Source: Candidatus Caldarchaeum subterraneum (lineage in GTDB: Archaea > Thermoproteota > Nitrososphaeria_A > Caldarchaeales > Caldarchaeaceae). Taken from it: DNA of 55,996 nucleotides. The position numbers were made by a program, and so were the translations under genes. The stretch is from NCBI GenBank assembly GCA_937934305.1, contig CALHAG010000018.1, forward strand, positions 1-55,996. Direction: 5' to 3'. The notes below the pieces were generated by a model. That model was not told the DNA's origin, made no database searches, and worked only from the letters and a program-made list of their open reading frames with translations. This document shows positions 27,762 to 35,562 of this stretch, one piece after another; positions within the stretch are counted from its first letter, which is position 1; each line of letters opens with the position of its first letter.

Positions 27762-29493
27762 CCGAGACCACCTCCGTCTGAGCGGGGAGAAGCACTGCCG
27801 ACTTCCCTTTAACGCTCTGCACTATTATCACGTTCATGTCCTCTGTGAAAGGCACTCTGCCGGGTGTGATGACTATGTACTGTGTGTGTGGGTCGTTCTT
27901 CGCAGAGGACGTGAGTATGTGGATTATTCTCTCGCGGTTTAGAGGGTCGAGGTGTACGTCGAACTCGTCGACGGCTCTGAACGGTGACTTGATGTGTTTC
28001 TGGACGGCGAGGAGAAAAGCCATGGTCGCGACTATTCGCTCCCCACCGCTCTGCGTATGGGTGTCAAGAAGCGTTGGCTCGACCCCGCGGAACCCTACGT
28101 ATATCTCGATAGAAGCCTTGTCTATGTCATGGAGGTTACGTAGCTCAATCTTTCCAGCGCCGCCGACGAGGGAAAGTATTTGCTGATACTCTGGCTCAAC
28201 GGAGGTGACGAGCCCCCTCACAAACTCGGCCCACTTCTGCTTCCTGTATTCCACCTCGGCCATTGTTTTCTTGGCGTTTTCGCTGAGCTGCTGGGCTTTT
28301 AGCTCGGCTTCACGGTATTTTGACTCGGCGATGAGATACATCTCCTCCGCCTGCGGGTTAGGTGTTCCGATGGCCGCTATCTGGAGGCCGACAGCCTTGA
28401 TCTCCTCTGATATTTCGGCGGGCTTGCGTCCGTTATCCGTCCTCGGCCCCTTGGCCTCGGCTTCACCCCGTCTACGAATTATTTCTTTGTCAAGAGCCGT
28501 GACCTCGTAGCGGAGCTGTCTCAGCTCATCCTCCCGTATCTCTCGTCTCTCGAGGAAACGGCCCAGCGACTCCGCAGCAGCCACTATTCCGTCAACCGTC
28601 TCAATCAAAACCTTCTCACCCCAGCCCTCTCTCAGCCCCTTCAGTAGCGACTGGTAATATGTTGAGACTGTGTTGCGCGCCTCCAAAATCTTAGCCTCAA
28701 GGCTCTCGGTTTCTCTTCTGATGCTCTCTATCTTCTCCTCAAGCCTCTCCCTCGACTTCTCGGCCTCTCTGACAAGCGACCAGAGATATTCCAGCTCAAG
28801 GAGCTTTCTCCGCTCCTCGAGACGCCGTAGAACGGTGAGTTTCTCATACTCCTCTCTCCAGAACTCGACGGCGGACCGTGCCTCGTCAAGGGTTTTACGC
28901 AGCACAGCCTCCTCGGCCAATAACGCTGAGAGCTTCGCCTCAGTGTCCCTTATTCTTTCCCTTAATCCAGCGGCGCCGACAGCCTCCTCTATCAACACGA
29001 GCTTCTCCCTGCTGTCTCTGCTCACAAACTGCTCAATCATGTTCTGATGCATGATGATGAGGACGTTGTCGGGGTTTATCCCAATTCTTGAAAGGAGGTT
29101 ACTTACTTCTGCCTTCGTCTTGAAACGGTTGTTGACATAGTGCCAGTATTCGCCCGTCTTTTTGAGGAAACGTGTTATGGTCACGGTGTCGGAGTTTATC
29201 GATGATATGGGGCGTACGCCGTCCACTGGCCTGTTGTCAAACACCACTGCAACCCTTGCAGACTCGTATCCTCTTCGGATGAGGTCGGCCAGCCTTTGGC
29301 CCCTCTCGGTGTAGGTTTGACCGAGCGCGACAGAGATAGCCAGCAGTATCGAGGATTTCCCCGCCCCATTAGGACCCACGATTACGTTGAGTCCTCTGCG
29401 AAGAGGTATCCGGCTGTACTCATGCGACATGAAATTCTCCAGAATAACCTCTTTGATGAAGGGCTTCGGCCGAGCCTCCGCAGCGGACGACAA
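27739..29493 (-). CDS. Short SMC-family ATPase resembling Smc5/Smc6
   Basis: 584 residues, about half a normal SMC. N-lobe: ENFMSHE (19-25), Walker A GPNGAGKSS (40-48), Q-loop MHQN (149-152 region) in a segment like Smc6 LTQEMSKQFL, then IEEAVG. C-lobe: SGGER signature (482-486), Walker B/D-loop PFRAVDEFDVHLDPLNR (504-520) and QYIVITP (538-544), the latter like Smc5. Between them are about 300 residues of coiled coil with a low-coil interruption near 270-320 and no CxxC hook. TTG start behind AGGAAAG; an AT-rich TATA-like element lies at 29523-29535. First gene of the SMC-kleisin-KITE operon. Role: probably DNA tethering, loop formation or repair. Confidence 0.8.
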   Translation of the reverse strand: MSSAAEARPKPFIKEVILENFMSHEYSRIPLRRGLNVIVGPNGAGKSSILLAISVALGQTYTERGQRLADLIRRGYESARVAVVFDNRPVDGVRPISSINSDTVTITRFLKKTGEYWHYVNNRFKTKAEVSNLLSRIGINPDNVLIIMHQNMIEQFVSRDSREKLVLIEEAVGAAGLRERIRDTEAKLSALLAEEAVLRKTLDEARSAVEFWREEYEKLTVLRRLEERRKLLELEYLWSLVREAEKSRERLEEKIESIRRETESLEAKILEARNTVSTYYQSLLKGLREGWGEKVLIETVDGIVAAAESLGRFLERREIREDELRQLRYEVTALDKEIIRRRGEAEAKGPRTDNGRKPAEISEEIKAVGLQIAAIGTPNPQAEEMYLIAESKYREAELKAQQLSENAKKTMAEVEYRKQKWAEFVRGLVTSVEPEYQQILSLVGGAGKIELRNLHDIDKASIEIYVGFRGVEPTLLDTHTQSGGERIVATMAFLLAVQKHIKSPFRAVDEFDVHLDPLNRERIIHILTSSAKNDPHTQYIVITPGRVPFTEDMNVIIVQSVKGKSAVLLPAQTEVVSGDERQSG

Positions 29494-29522
29494 CTTTCCT
29501 TCCCGCGGGGCCAGAGTCTGGC

Positions 29523-29640
29523 TATAATATAAATTCCCTCAAACATAAAGCCTCAACCGGCTTAAAATATGCCCGAGGACATAGCGGAGTATGTTATCTG
29601 CTATTACCGTATGCCGTGGCTGCGATAAGATATAAAGAGT
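29523..29640. promoter_or_regulatory. Divergent promoter region between the SMC operon and the Vps4-like gene
   Basis: TATAATATAAATT (29523-29535) faces the SMC TTG 29493 on the minus strand, about 35 bp away. GATATAAAG (29629-29637) faces the Vps4 ATG 29666, about 33 bp away. The approximately 90 bp between holds no gene I can see. Confidence 0.5.
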
Positions 29641-29665
29641 TGACGCCTTGTCGGCTGGGTTGGAT

Positions 29666-30790
29666 ATGTCTCAGGAGCTGGAGAGGATAGCTGCCTCGAG
29701 GGCCCGTGAAGCTGTTCAGTATGATAGGAGCGGGCAGCGTCACAAGGCGATAAAGTCGTACCGTGAGGCGATAGACGTGTTGTGGAAACTTTACCGCCTC
29801 AGCCCCGATGGCTCGGTCAAACGCATATACGCGGAGAAGATTAAGGAGTATCAGGCGAGGATTGAGGAGCTTCAGAACGGTGTTGATGGGCCTTCTGTGA
29901 GGATTGAGGCTTTTGCCGAGCAGTCGCCGCAGCCGCGGCAGCAGCTTCAGAGTGAGAAACCAAACGTGAGCTGGGACGACATCGTCAACATCGAGGAGGC
30001 GAAGAAAGCAATACGGGAGAGCATAGTTTTCCCCACGAGAAGACCCGACCTTTTCCCGCTTGGCTGGCCACGTGGAATACTGTTATTCGGCCCTCCGGGC
30101 TGTGGCAAAACACTGCTGGCGGCTGCAGTGGCGGCTGAGCTTGACGCAAGCTTCTACGTCCTTGACGCGGCCTCCATCATGTCAAAATGGCTGGGCGAGT
30201 CTGAGCGAAACGTATCAAAAATCTTCAACCAGTGTAGGCAGGAGGCGAGAAGCGGTAAACCCTGCATCATCTTCATCGATGAAATCGACTCGCTGACCGC
30301 GGAAAGGTTTATGGAGGTCGGTGGAGAGGCGCGTGTTAGAAACCAGTTAATCAAGGAGATGGACGGCATCCTCGACAAAGGGCGGCGGGACTTTCTCTAT
30401 GTATTAGCTGCAACGAACAAGCCGTGGCATCTCGATGAACCTTTCATCAGAAGGTTTCAGAAACGGATTTTCGTGCCCCTGCCCGACATAGACGCGAGAA
30501 TAATGCTCTTCGAGAAATACACCAAAGGCCTCCGTCTCGAAGCCGGTGTCGAGCTTTCCCAACTGGCAAAAATAACCGACGGCTACTCCGCCGCAGACAT
30601 ACACGACATCTGTATGGAGGCTCAGCTGAAAGTGGTCAGCGAATTTTTCGCATCAAACACTGGTGAGAAAGGAGAGCCGAGGCCGATAACCATGGATGAC
30701 TTCATGGAGATAATAAAGAAAAGAAAGCAATCAGTGGTGCTTGAGAACCTGAAGAAGCTGCTTGACTGGAACTCTAAACACGGCACCTAA
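29666..30790 (+). CDS. cdvC: CdvC/Vps4-type AAA ATPase with MIT domain
   Basis: 374 residues from ATG 29666, preferred to an upstream TTG because of TATA spacing. An N-terminal MIT helical bundle (1-70) is followed by a linker and an AAA domain: Walker A GPPGCGKT (142-149), pore loop KWLGES (174-179), Walker B IIFIDEID (201-208), arginine-finger region RVRNQLIKEMDG. The enzyme removes ESCRT-III polymers during cell division and membrane scission; MIT recognises MIM motifs of CdvB proteins. It is convergent with the cdvB gene, sharing the CTAA double stop, not in the usual cdvABC order. Confidence 0.92.
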   Translation: MSQELERIAASRAREAVQYDRSGQRHKAIKSYREAIDVLWKLYRLSPDGSVKRIYAEKIKEYQARIEELQNGVDGPSVRIEAFAEQSPQPRQQLQSEKPNVSWDDIVNIEEAKKAIRESIVFPTRRPDLFPLGWPRGILLFGPPGCGKTLLAAAVAAELDASFYVLDAASIMSKWLGESERNVSKIFNQCRQEARSGKPCIIFIDEIDSLTAERFMEVGGEARVRNQLIKEMDGILDKGRRDFLYVLAATNKPWHLDEPFIRRFQKRIFVPLPDIDARIMLFEKYTKGLRLEAGVELSQLAKITDGYSAADIHDICMEAQLKVVSEFFASNTGEKGEPRPITMDDFMEIIKKRKQSVVLENLKKLLDWNSKHGT

Positions 30791-31563
30791 GTGGTTTCAG
30801 CGAACTCCAGCTGTATCAGACCCTTTTCATGTAGGTTCTTCAACACGTTTGAGACTGTTTCAGGGTCGAGGCTAAGAGCGTTGGCGCACGTCTCCAGGTC
30901 AAGCTCCTCATGATTCGCTCCCAAGACATACTCGTAGACAGCTTTTTCAACATCAGTTAGCCTCGGCGCCTCGGGGAACGTCTCCCGCACCTTCTCGGCC
31001 GCGATTTTTCTCGCCTCCTCTAGAATGAAGGAGGCCTCCTCCGAAAACTCGGGCATCTTCTCCGAGGAGGGCTCAACGTAGACGCCCGCGGTTGCCATGA
31101 AATCGTCAATCATCACCATCAGGCTGCGGAGATGCTCCGATGCCTCCGGTGTCACGTAGCTTATCTCCTCGGCCACGTTTTCGAGCAGTGTTGCCAGTGG
31201 TTTGAGCAGGGTGAGGGCTTCTCCGAGTTCAAGGATGCTTTCAAGCCTTATCTTGACTTGCAGCAGCACGAGTTGGCTGTGGAGCACGATGCCCGCGAGT
31301 TTCTTAATCTCCGCTATCTCCGATGCGTAGAGCTTGGCTTTCGCGTCGTCTTTGGCCTGAAGTGCCTCTACTGTTCTGTTAAAGTATTCACGGCTCCTCG
31401 CGAGCATGTCTCTGTACTTGTTGTTGAGCCTCTCGATGTGCGCGTTGAGGGATGTTACCGCTTTCTCAACCCTCGCCCTAAACTCTTCAGTGACCTCGAA
31501 CGGCTGTGGCTCAGGCTGGTCATCGACAACCCAGTCGTCTTTTCTGCGCAAAAACCGGAACAT
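30787..31563 (-). CDS. cdvB: CdvB-type ESCRT-III protein with C-terminal winged helix
   Basis: 258 residues. Residues about 25-165 form the helical, charged ESCRT-III/Snf7 core. A FPEAP segment near 198 fits a MIM2-like proline motif for binding the Vps4 MIT domain. Residues about 203-255 form a winged helix (DLETCANALSLDPETVSNVLKNLHEKGLIQLE), which in crenarchaeal CdvB binds CdvA and takes it to the membrane. No CdvA gene is in the window. ATG 31563 is about 27 bp from a minus-strand ATTATTAAC element. Confidence 0.88.
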   Translation of the reverse strand: MFRFLRRKDDWVVDDQPEPQPFEVTEEFRARVEKAVTSLNAHIERLNNKYRDMLARSREYFNRTVEALQAKDDAKAKLYASEIAEIKKLAGIVLHSQLVLLQVKIRLESILELGEALTLLKPLATLLENVAEEISYVTPEASEHLRSLMVMIDDFMATAGVYVEPSSEKMPEFSEEASFILEEARKIAAEKVRETFPEAPRLTDVEKAVYEYVLGANHEELDLETCANALSLDPETVSNVLKNLHEKGLIQLEFAETT

Positions 31564-31659
31564 CCAGCACCTACTCCAACTGAGATGTTAATAATCTTCA
31601 ACCTTCTCGGCTTCACTGGTATTCTTGAGCTAATACCGTGTTACTACACAGCTATTCTC

Positions 31660-32073
31660 TCAGCTACATCGTGAGAGGAAAATATCCTCCCTCTCATACT
31701 CGGCGACCCAAACCTGTTTGGAGCTTGGTTTAAGCCTGATGCCTACAAAGACATATCCCTCGGGGGAGTTCTCGAGGGCCGCTGCAAAAGCTTCTTCAAC
31801 CGAGTTCGCTGAATGTTCCTTGAATATTCTCTTCTCGCCTTTTTCACGCTCAACTCTATAGCAGTTGAGACAGAGTGTGCGGCCTCTCAAAACCGTCACG
31901 GTCATCCGCCTCACCTTCGCACCGCATCCATCGCAAACAACCGGCTGCAGCCCGCATCTTCTGCAAACATAGCCAAATCCCGTAACATAGTGATGGCTAT
32001 CAGGTTTCTCGGCTACAGCTCCACACACCCTACACACTATGTTCTCAGCCCGTTTTCCCAGGTGTCCAAGCAT
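31660..32073 (-). CDS. Small protein with four CxxC zinc motifs
   Basis: 137 residues from ATG 32073. Four CxxC pairs occur in the first 72 residues (CRVCG, CRRCG, CDGCG, CLNCY), enough for two zinc sites, followed by a charged helical and beta region (about 85-137) without recognised motifs. The family is unknown to me. It diverges from the SufB/D gene with only one TATA-like element between their starts, so the two may be coexpressed. Possible roles include metal handling or nucleic-acid binding, neither shown. Confidence 0.65.
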   Translation of the reverse strand: MLGHLGKRAENIVCRVCGAVAEKPDSHHYVTGFGYVCRRCGLQPVVCDGCGAKVRRMTVTVLRGRTLCLNCYRVEREKGEKRIFKEHSANSVEEAFAAALENSPEGYVFVGIRLKPSSKQVWVAEYEREDIFLSRCS

Positions 32074-32090
32074 CAAAAAGCTCTGGGCTG

Positions 32091-32106
32091 TTTATCCAAT
32101 AAAAGG
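32091..32106. promoter_or_regulatory. Single AT-rich promoter element between divergent zinc-protein and suf genes
   Basis: TTTATCCAATAAAAGG is the only AT-rich element here. Read on the minus strand (CTTTTATTGGATAAA) it lies about 27 bp from ATG 32073. Read on the plus strand it would initiate near 32127, upstream of the suf start at 32159. Confidence 0.4.
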
Positions 32107-32158
32107 TTTGGCCGCGATAGAGCTAATAGAGAGGCGGCAACGGGTTTTTGTACAGGGT

Positions 32159-33523
32159 TTGAGCGAGCGTTTAGGCATTTTGAGTAGGAGGTTTAGCGGC
32201 GAGCCGGAATGGCTCTCGAGGCTGAGAGCCCGTAGCCTTGAGATGTATTTCTCCCTCCCGCCTGAAGTTTCTGAGCTCTATGTGAGGCATTACGAGGCAC
32301 CATCTCTCCCCGAAGAGAGCTTGATAGAGATGACCGACCCAGGGGACCAGAGGCAGATACCGGCAGACTTTAGACACCTCGCCGAGGACACAGAGCATCC
32401 CACAGCGATTTTCGTCGGAAGCAAACTTGTCCACATCAGTATACCAGAGAACCTCGACGGCCAACAAATCGAGCTCCTACCCCTCGAAGAGGCCCTGAAA
32501 AAACATGAACAATTTATCAGGGAGCTTTATCAACGTGTAACGGCTTCATCCTACGCCGACAAATACACTCACCTTGTTCACGCTCTCACAAACGCCGGAA
32601 TATTTCTGAGGGTGGCGAAAAACGTTCAGCTAAGCCGTCCCATACGCGTTGTCTATGTTCTCGACAAGCCGAGAGAAGCTGTTTTTAGCAAAGTTGTCGC
32701 CGTAACAGAGCCGGGTTCGGCTGCATCTGTTATCGAGGAGGTTCATGGCCTGCCTGGAGCAGATGAATCTGTGTTCGGCCATCACACCCACCTCTACTCT
32801 CTTGACGATAGTAGCTTGAAACACAGCACTCTACAGAATCTTTCACATGGGCAGACATATGTCTCCAACAGGATTGCGGATGTTGGACGCGGGTCGTCTG
32901 CGATGGTTGTGGGCGCGGTAATCGGTGGACAGGTTTCGAAGGTGAGGGTGGACAGCTCGATGTATGGCGACGGCTCATCCGTCAACGACCTCGAGATTGT
33001 TTTCGGCGACGCGGAGCAGAGAATTGACGTGACAGCCAACCTCCACCACATAGGCTTCGGCACACAGGGGAGGGTCTTAGCCAAAGGAGTTGTAAAGGAT
33101 AAGGCCAAATCAATCTTCAAAGGCGTGATAACCATCGAGAAACAGGCCAAAAACACCAGCGCATATCTCGCTGAACATGCCATGATTATGAGCCCCGAGG
33201 CAAGGGCTTATGCCATCCCGTCGCTCGAGATTATGACTGATGAGGTTAAGGCGACGCATTCAGCCAGCGTCAGCCAGATAGACCCTGAGCAGCTCTACTA
33301 TCTGATGGCCCGTGGAATACCTGAGCAGGAGGCGCGGAAGATGCTTGCCCTCGGCTTCTTCGAACCCGTCGTCTCGATGATAGACCTCAACGAGGTCCGC
33401 TGGGGTCTACGAACTCTTCTGGAGAGCAAGTGGGGCGGAGCTTTCACCGAGTTGTTCGAGGAGCCCGAGGTAACCGTCACAAGCCTATTCGGCACCCACT
33501 ACAAATACCGATATGGAAAATAA
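32159..33523 (+). CDS. SufB/SufD-family Fe-S cluster assembly protein
   Basis: 454 residues from TTG 32159; the frame stays open back to an ATG at 32039, but the only promoter element lies inside that extension, and from 32159 the N-terminus (MSERLGILSRRFSGEPEW) fits the family. The beta-helix core shows HHIGFGTQGRVLAKGVVKDKA and the C-terminal THSASVSQIDPEQLYYLMARGIPEQEARK, both diagnostic. SufB/D form the scaffold for nascent Fe-S clusters with SufC ATPase. Neither SufC nor a second SufB/D is in the window, so I cannot separate SufB from SufD firmly. Confidence 0.88.
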   Translation: MSERLGILSRRFSGEPEWLSRLRARSLEMYFSLPPEVSELYVRHYEAPSLPEESLIEMTDPGDQRQIPADFRHLAEDTEHPTAIFVGSKLVHISIPENLDGQQIELLPLEEALKKHEQFIRELYQRVTASSYADKYTHLVHALTNAGIFLRVAKNVQLSRPIRVVYVLDKPREAVFSKVVAVTEPGSAASVIEEVHGLPGADESVFGHHTHLYSLDDSSLKHSTLQNLSHGQTYVSNRIADVGRGSSAMVVGAVIGGQVSKVRVDSSMYGDGSSVNDLEIVFGDAEQRIDVTANLHHIGFGTQGRVLAKGVVKDKAKSIFKGVITIEKQAKNTSAYLAEHAMIMSPEARAYAIPSLEIMTDEVKATHSASVSQIDPEQLYYLMARGIPEQEARKMLALGFFEPVVSMIDLNEVRWGLRTLLESKWGGAFTELFEEPEVTVTSLFGTHYKYRYGK

Positions 33524-34046
33524 GCTCCGAAAAATTCTTGCAAACAGCGATGATGTCGAGCCTGGGCCCGGCACAGCCGCGGTCGCAATCGTTTTGAGAG
33601 AAGGGCCAGAGGTGCTTTTGGTAAAGAGGGTTGAGCGAGAAGGCGACCCCTGGTCAGGCCAGGTTGCTTTTCCCGGGGGACGTTGGAGACCCGGAGACAT
33701 GGACTTTATCGCGACAGCTCTTAGAGAGCTTTACGAGGAGGCCTATTTGCCTGCGGAGGCTGTGGGTTTTATCGGCTTTCTCGAGACAGTCTCACCCCGT
33801 AACGTGCCGACCCTTAAGGTTAAGCCGGTGGTTTTCCGACTGCTACATGATGTATCTCCGCATCCGGGTGCCGAGGTTTCGAAAGTCTTTTGGCTCCCCT
33901 TGACTAACCTCCCCATGTTCTACGCCAAAGTTTACTCACGGCACCTCAACCGCGAAGTTGTCACAGAGGCCTATTCCTACGGTGGGGAGTTGATATGGGG
34001 GATGACGGCCCGTCTAATCTCTGTTTTACAGTCTGCTTTTGCTTAG
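33513..34046 (+). CDS. Nudix hydrolase of the CoA-diphosphatase (NudL/NUDT7) type
   Basis: 177 residues. The segment SGQVAFPGGRWRPGD at about 48-62 is the UPF0035/NudL mark preceding the Nudix helix, and LRELYEE (about 71-77) supplies the metal-binding glutamates. Members hydrolyse CoA and CoA thioesters to 3',5'-ADP and 4'-phosphopantetheine. The expected acidic residue eight before the RE pair is Met here, with Asp next to it. The ATG lies inside the last codons of the suf gene (11-bp overlap), so it is probably cotranscribed. Its last 21 bp overlap the aminotransferase gene. Confidence 0.85.
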   Translation: MENKLRKILANSDDVEPGPGTAAVAIVLREGPEVLLVKRVEREGDPWSGQVAFPGGRWRPGDMDFIATALRELYEEAYLPAEAVGFIGFLETVSPRNVPTLKVKPVVFRLLHDVSPHPGAEVSKVFWLPLTNLPMFYAKVYSRHLNREVVTEAYSYGGELIWGMTARLISVLQSAFA

Positions 34047-35303
34047 GGAAGCGAAACTTTCCGCGGCTTCTACGAGGTTGTCGATGTCTTCTTGGCTGTG
34101 GGCTGCTGAGATGAATAGGTGGGGGTTGTAGGGTGGGACGAAAAGTATTCCTTTGCGGTAGAGATGTTTGCTGAACTCGATGGTGAGTTTGTGGTCTTTT
34201 GTCCTGTTGGCTGTGTGTATGTCTCTCGGCTCCTCTTTCGTGAAATGGATGCAGACAAGAGAGCCTACCCCTGTTATGTATGCTCCGAGCGGTTCAAGAG
34301 CCTCTCGTAAACCTCTTCGTGCTCTTTCACCCAGCTTCTCCAGCTTCTCATAGACTTCGCCTTTCTCCAACTCTTTCAACAACACGTAGCCAGCCCTCAT
34401 CGTCAACGGGTTTCCGCTGTAAGTTCCGCCGTGGAAAACCCTTTCATAGAAATTGGTCCTTTTACGCTGGTCTAGAACCTCCATGACATCCTCTCTTCCG
34501 CCGAACGCACCCGCGGGAAAAGGCCCTCCTCCGATAACCTTGCCTAGAACAGTGATGTCAGGCAACACGCCGAACCGTTGCTGAGCCCCACCGGGCGCGA
34601 GCCTAAACCCAGTAATAACCTCGTCAAAAATGAGCAAGATGCCTTCTCTGTCGCAAATCTCCCTAAGCCCTTTAAGATACTCTATGTCGGCGGGTATGAA
34701 GCCGCCGGCTCCTAGAACCGGTTCGACAACTATTGCGGCGAGTTCTTTTCCCTTTATTCGTTTTTCGACGCCGTCGAGGTCGTTGTACGGGAGGAGAAGT
34801 GTGTTGGCGGTTGTTTCGGGCGGTATGCCGAGGCTTGAAGGCTTGTCAATTGGATAGGTTACACCTATTTGGAGGCCGTCGTATCCGCCGTGCCATCCTC
34901 CCTCAATCTTGCCCACGAGTTTGCGGCCAGTGTATCCACGAGCCGTGCGGACAGCATACATGTTGGCCTCTGTGCCGCTATTCGTTGGCCTAACCATCTT
35001 CACCGAAGGGACCATGCTACAAACCTGCTTAGCCCATCTAACCTCCCAGATGTGTGGATATCCAAAATGAGCGCCCTTAGCCAGCTGGTCCATAGCAGCC
35101 TCAATCACAGGCCTATAGCCGTGGCCCATCAGCAAAGCTCCATGACCAAGCCAAAAATCAACAAACCTTCTACCACTCAAGTCATAGACATAAACTCCCT
35201 CAGCCCTCTCAACATATATGGGGATAGGGTCAACGTAGCGGACGCCATATGACACACCTCCAGGCAGATACCGGAGAGCCTCCTCGAAAACCGCAGGGTC
35301 CAC
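34026..35303 (-). CDS. Glutamate-1-semialdehyde aminomutase-like class III aminotransferase
   Basis: 425 residues, PLP-dependent fold type I. SGTEANMYAVRTAR near 108, EPVLGAGGFIP near 197, IFDEVITGFR near 226 and the Schiff-base lysine in LGKVIGGGPF near 254 are seen. Close to HemL, which makes 5-aminolevulinate from glutamate-1-semialdehyde, but there are no other tetrapyrrole genes near and the family includes paralogues with other substrates. I therefore leave the symbol blank. Confidence 0.85.
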   Translation of the reverse strand: MDPAVFEEALRYLPGGVSYGVRYVDPIPIYVERAEGVYVYDLSGRRFVDFWLGHGALLMGHGYRPVIEAAMDQLAKGAHFGYPHIWEVRWAKQVCSMVPSVKMVRPTNSGTEANMYAVRTARGYTGRKLVGKIEGGWHGGYDGLQIGVTYPIDKPSSLGIPPETTANTLLLPYNDLDGVEKRIKGKELAAIVVEPVLGAGGFIPADIEYLKGLREICDREGILLIFDEVITGFRLAPGGAQQRFGVLPDITVLGKVIGGGPFPAGAFGGREDVMEVLDQRKRTNFYERVFHGGTYSGNPLTMRAGYVLLKELEKGEVYEKLEKLGERARRGLREALEPLGAYITGVGSLVCIHFTKEEPRDIHTANRTKDHKLTIEFSKHLYRKGILFVPPYNPHLFISAAHSQEDIDNLVEAAESFASLSKSRL

Positions 35304-35389
35304 AGCCCATCACAGGTAAGCGTCAATAAAAACATCCCATACTATCCAGAAAAATTCAGCGTCATATCTGGGCCATACCAACACACCTC

Positions 35390-35518
35390 ATGCGGGAAAA
35401 AGTTAAACATCTCGCAGACAGCCTTCATTTCCGGATGCGGAGAATAGTTTTCGGGATACTCTTGATAGCCGCAGACCTAGTGTTTCTATCATCCATTGTC
35501 TACTTCGCCATCGTTTAG
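35390..35518 (+). CDS. Candidate 42-residue single-helix membrane protein
   Basis: In the 259-bp space between the aminotransferase and glyA I find an ATG-to-TAG frame of 42 codons. It encodes a basic, soluble N-terminus (MREKVKHLADSLHFRMRR) and one hydrophobic helix of about 24 residues (IVFGILLIAADLVFLSSIV), ending at the C-terminus. A second in-frame ATG at 35435 gives a 27-residue version. I see no clear TATA box or Shine-Dalgarno at good spacing, so this is only a candidate. Otherwise the space contains just the glyA promoter. Confidence 0.35.
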   Translation: MREKVKHLADSLHFRMRRIVFGILLIAADLVFLSSIVYFAIV

Positions 35519-35519
35519 T

Positions 35520-35540
35520 AGATATATCTTGATATAGGGG
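35520..35540 (+). promoter_or_regulatory. TATA element of glyA
   Basis: Two overlapping TATA-like cores, AGATATATCTT and GATATAGG, lie about 38 and 28 bp before the ATG at 35563. The nearer one predicts a leaderless message. Confidence 0.5.
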
Positions 35541-35562
35541 CTGAAGCGGGTTGGGGTAGGAT

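Noticed and set aside
27739-29493. Rad50, Sph or RecF identity for the SMC-like ATPase
   Set aside because: No CxxC zinc hook, no adjacent Mre11/HerA/NurA, and kleisin plus KITE genes are attached; head motifs follow Smc5/Smc6 instead.
26429-29493. Wadjet (JetABCD) plasmid-defence system
   Set aside because: The SMC is far too short for JetC and no JetD-like topoisomerase/nuclease gene lies on either side, where Lhr and Vps4-like genes are found.
32039-32158. 40-residue N-terminal extension of the SufB/D protein
   Set aside because: The only promoter-like element between the divergent genes lies inside it, and the family's N-terminal pattern starts after it.
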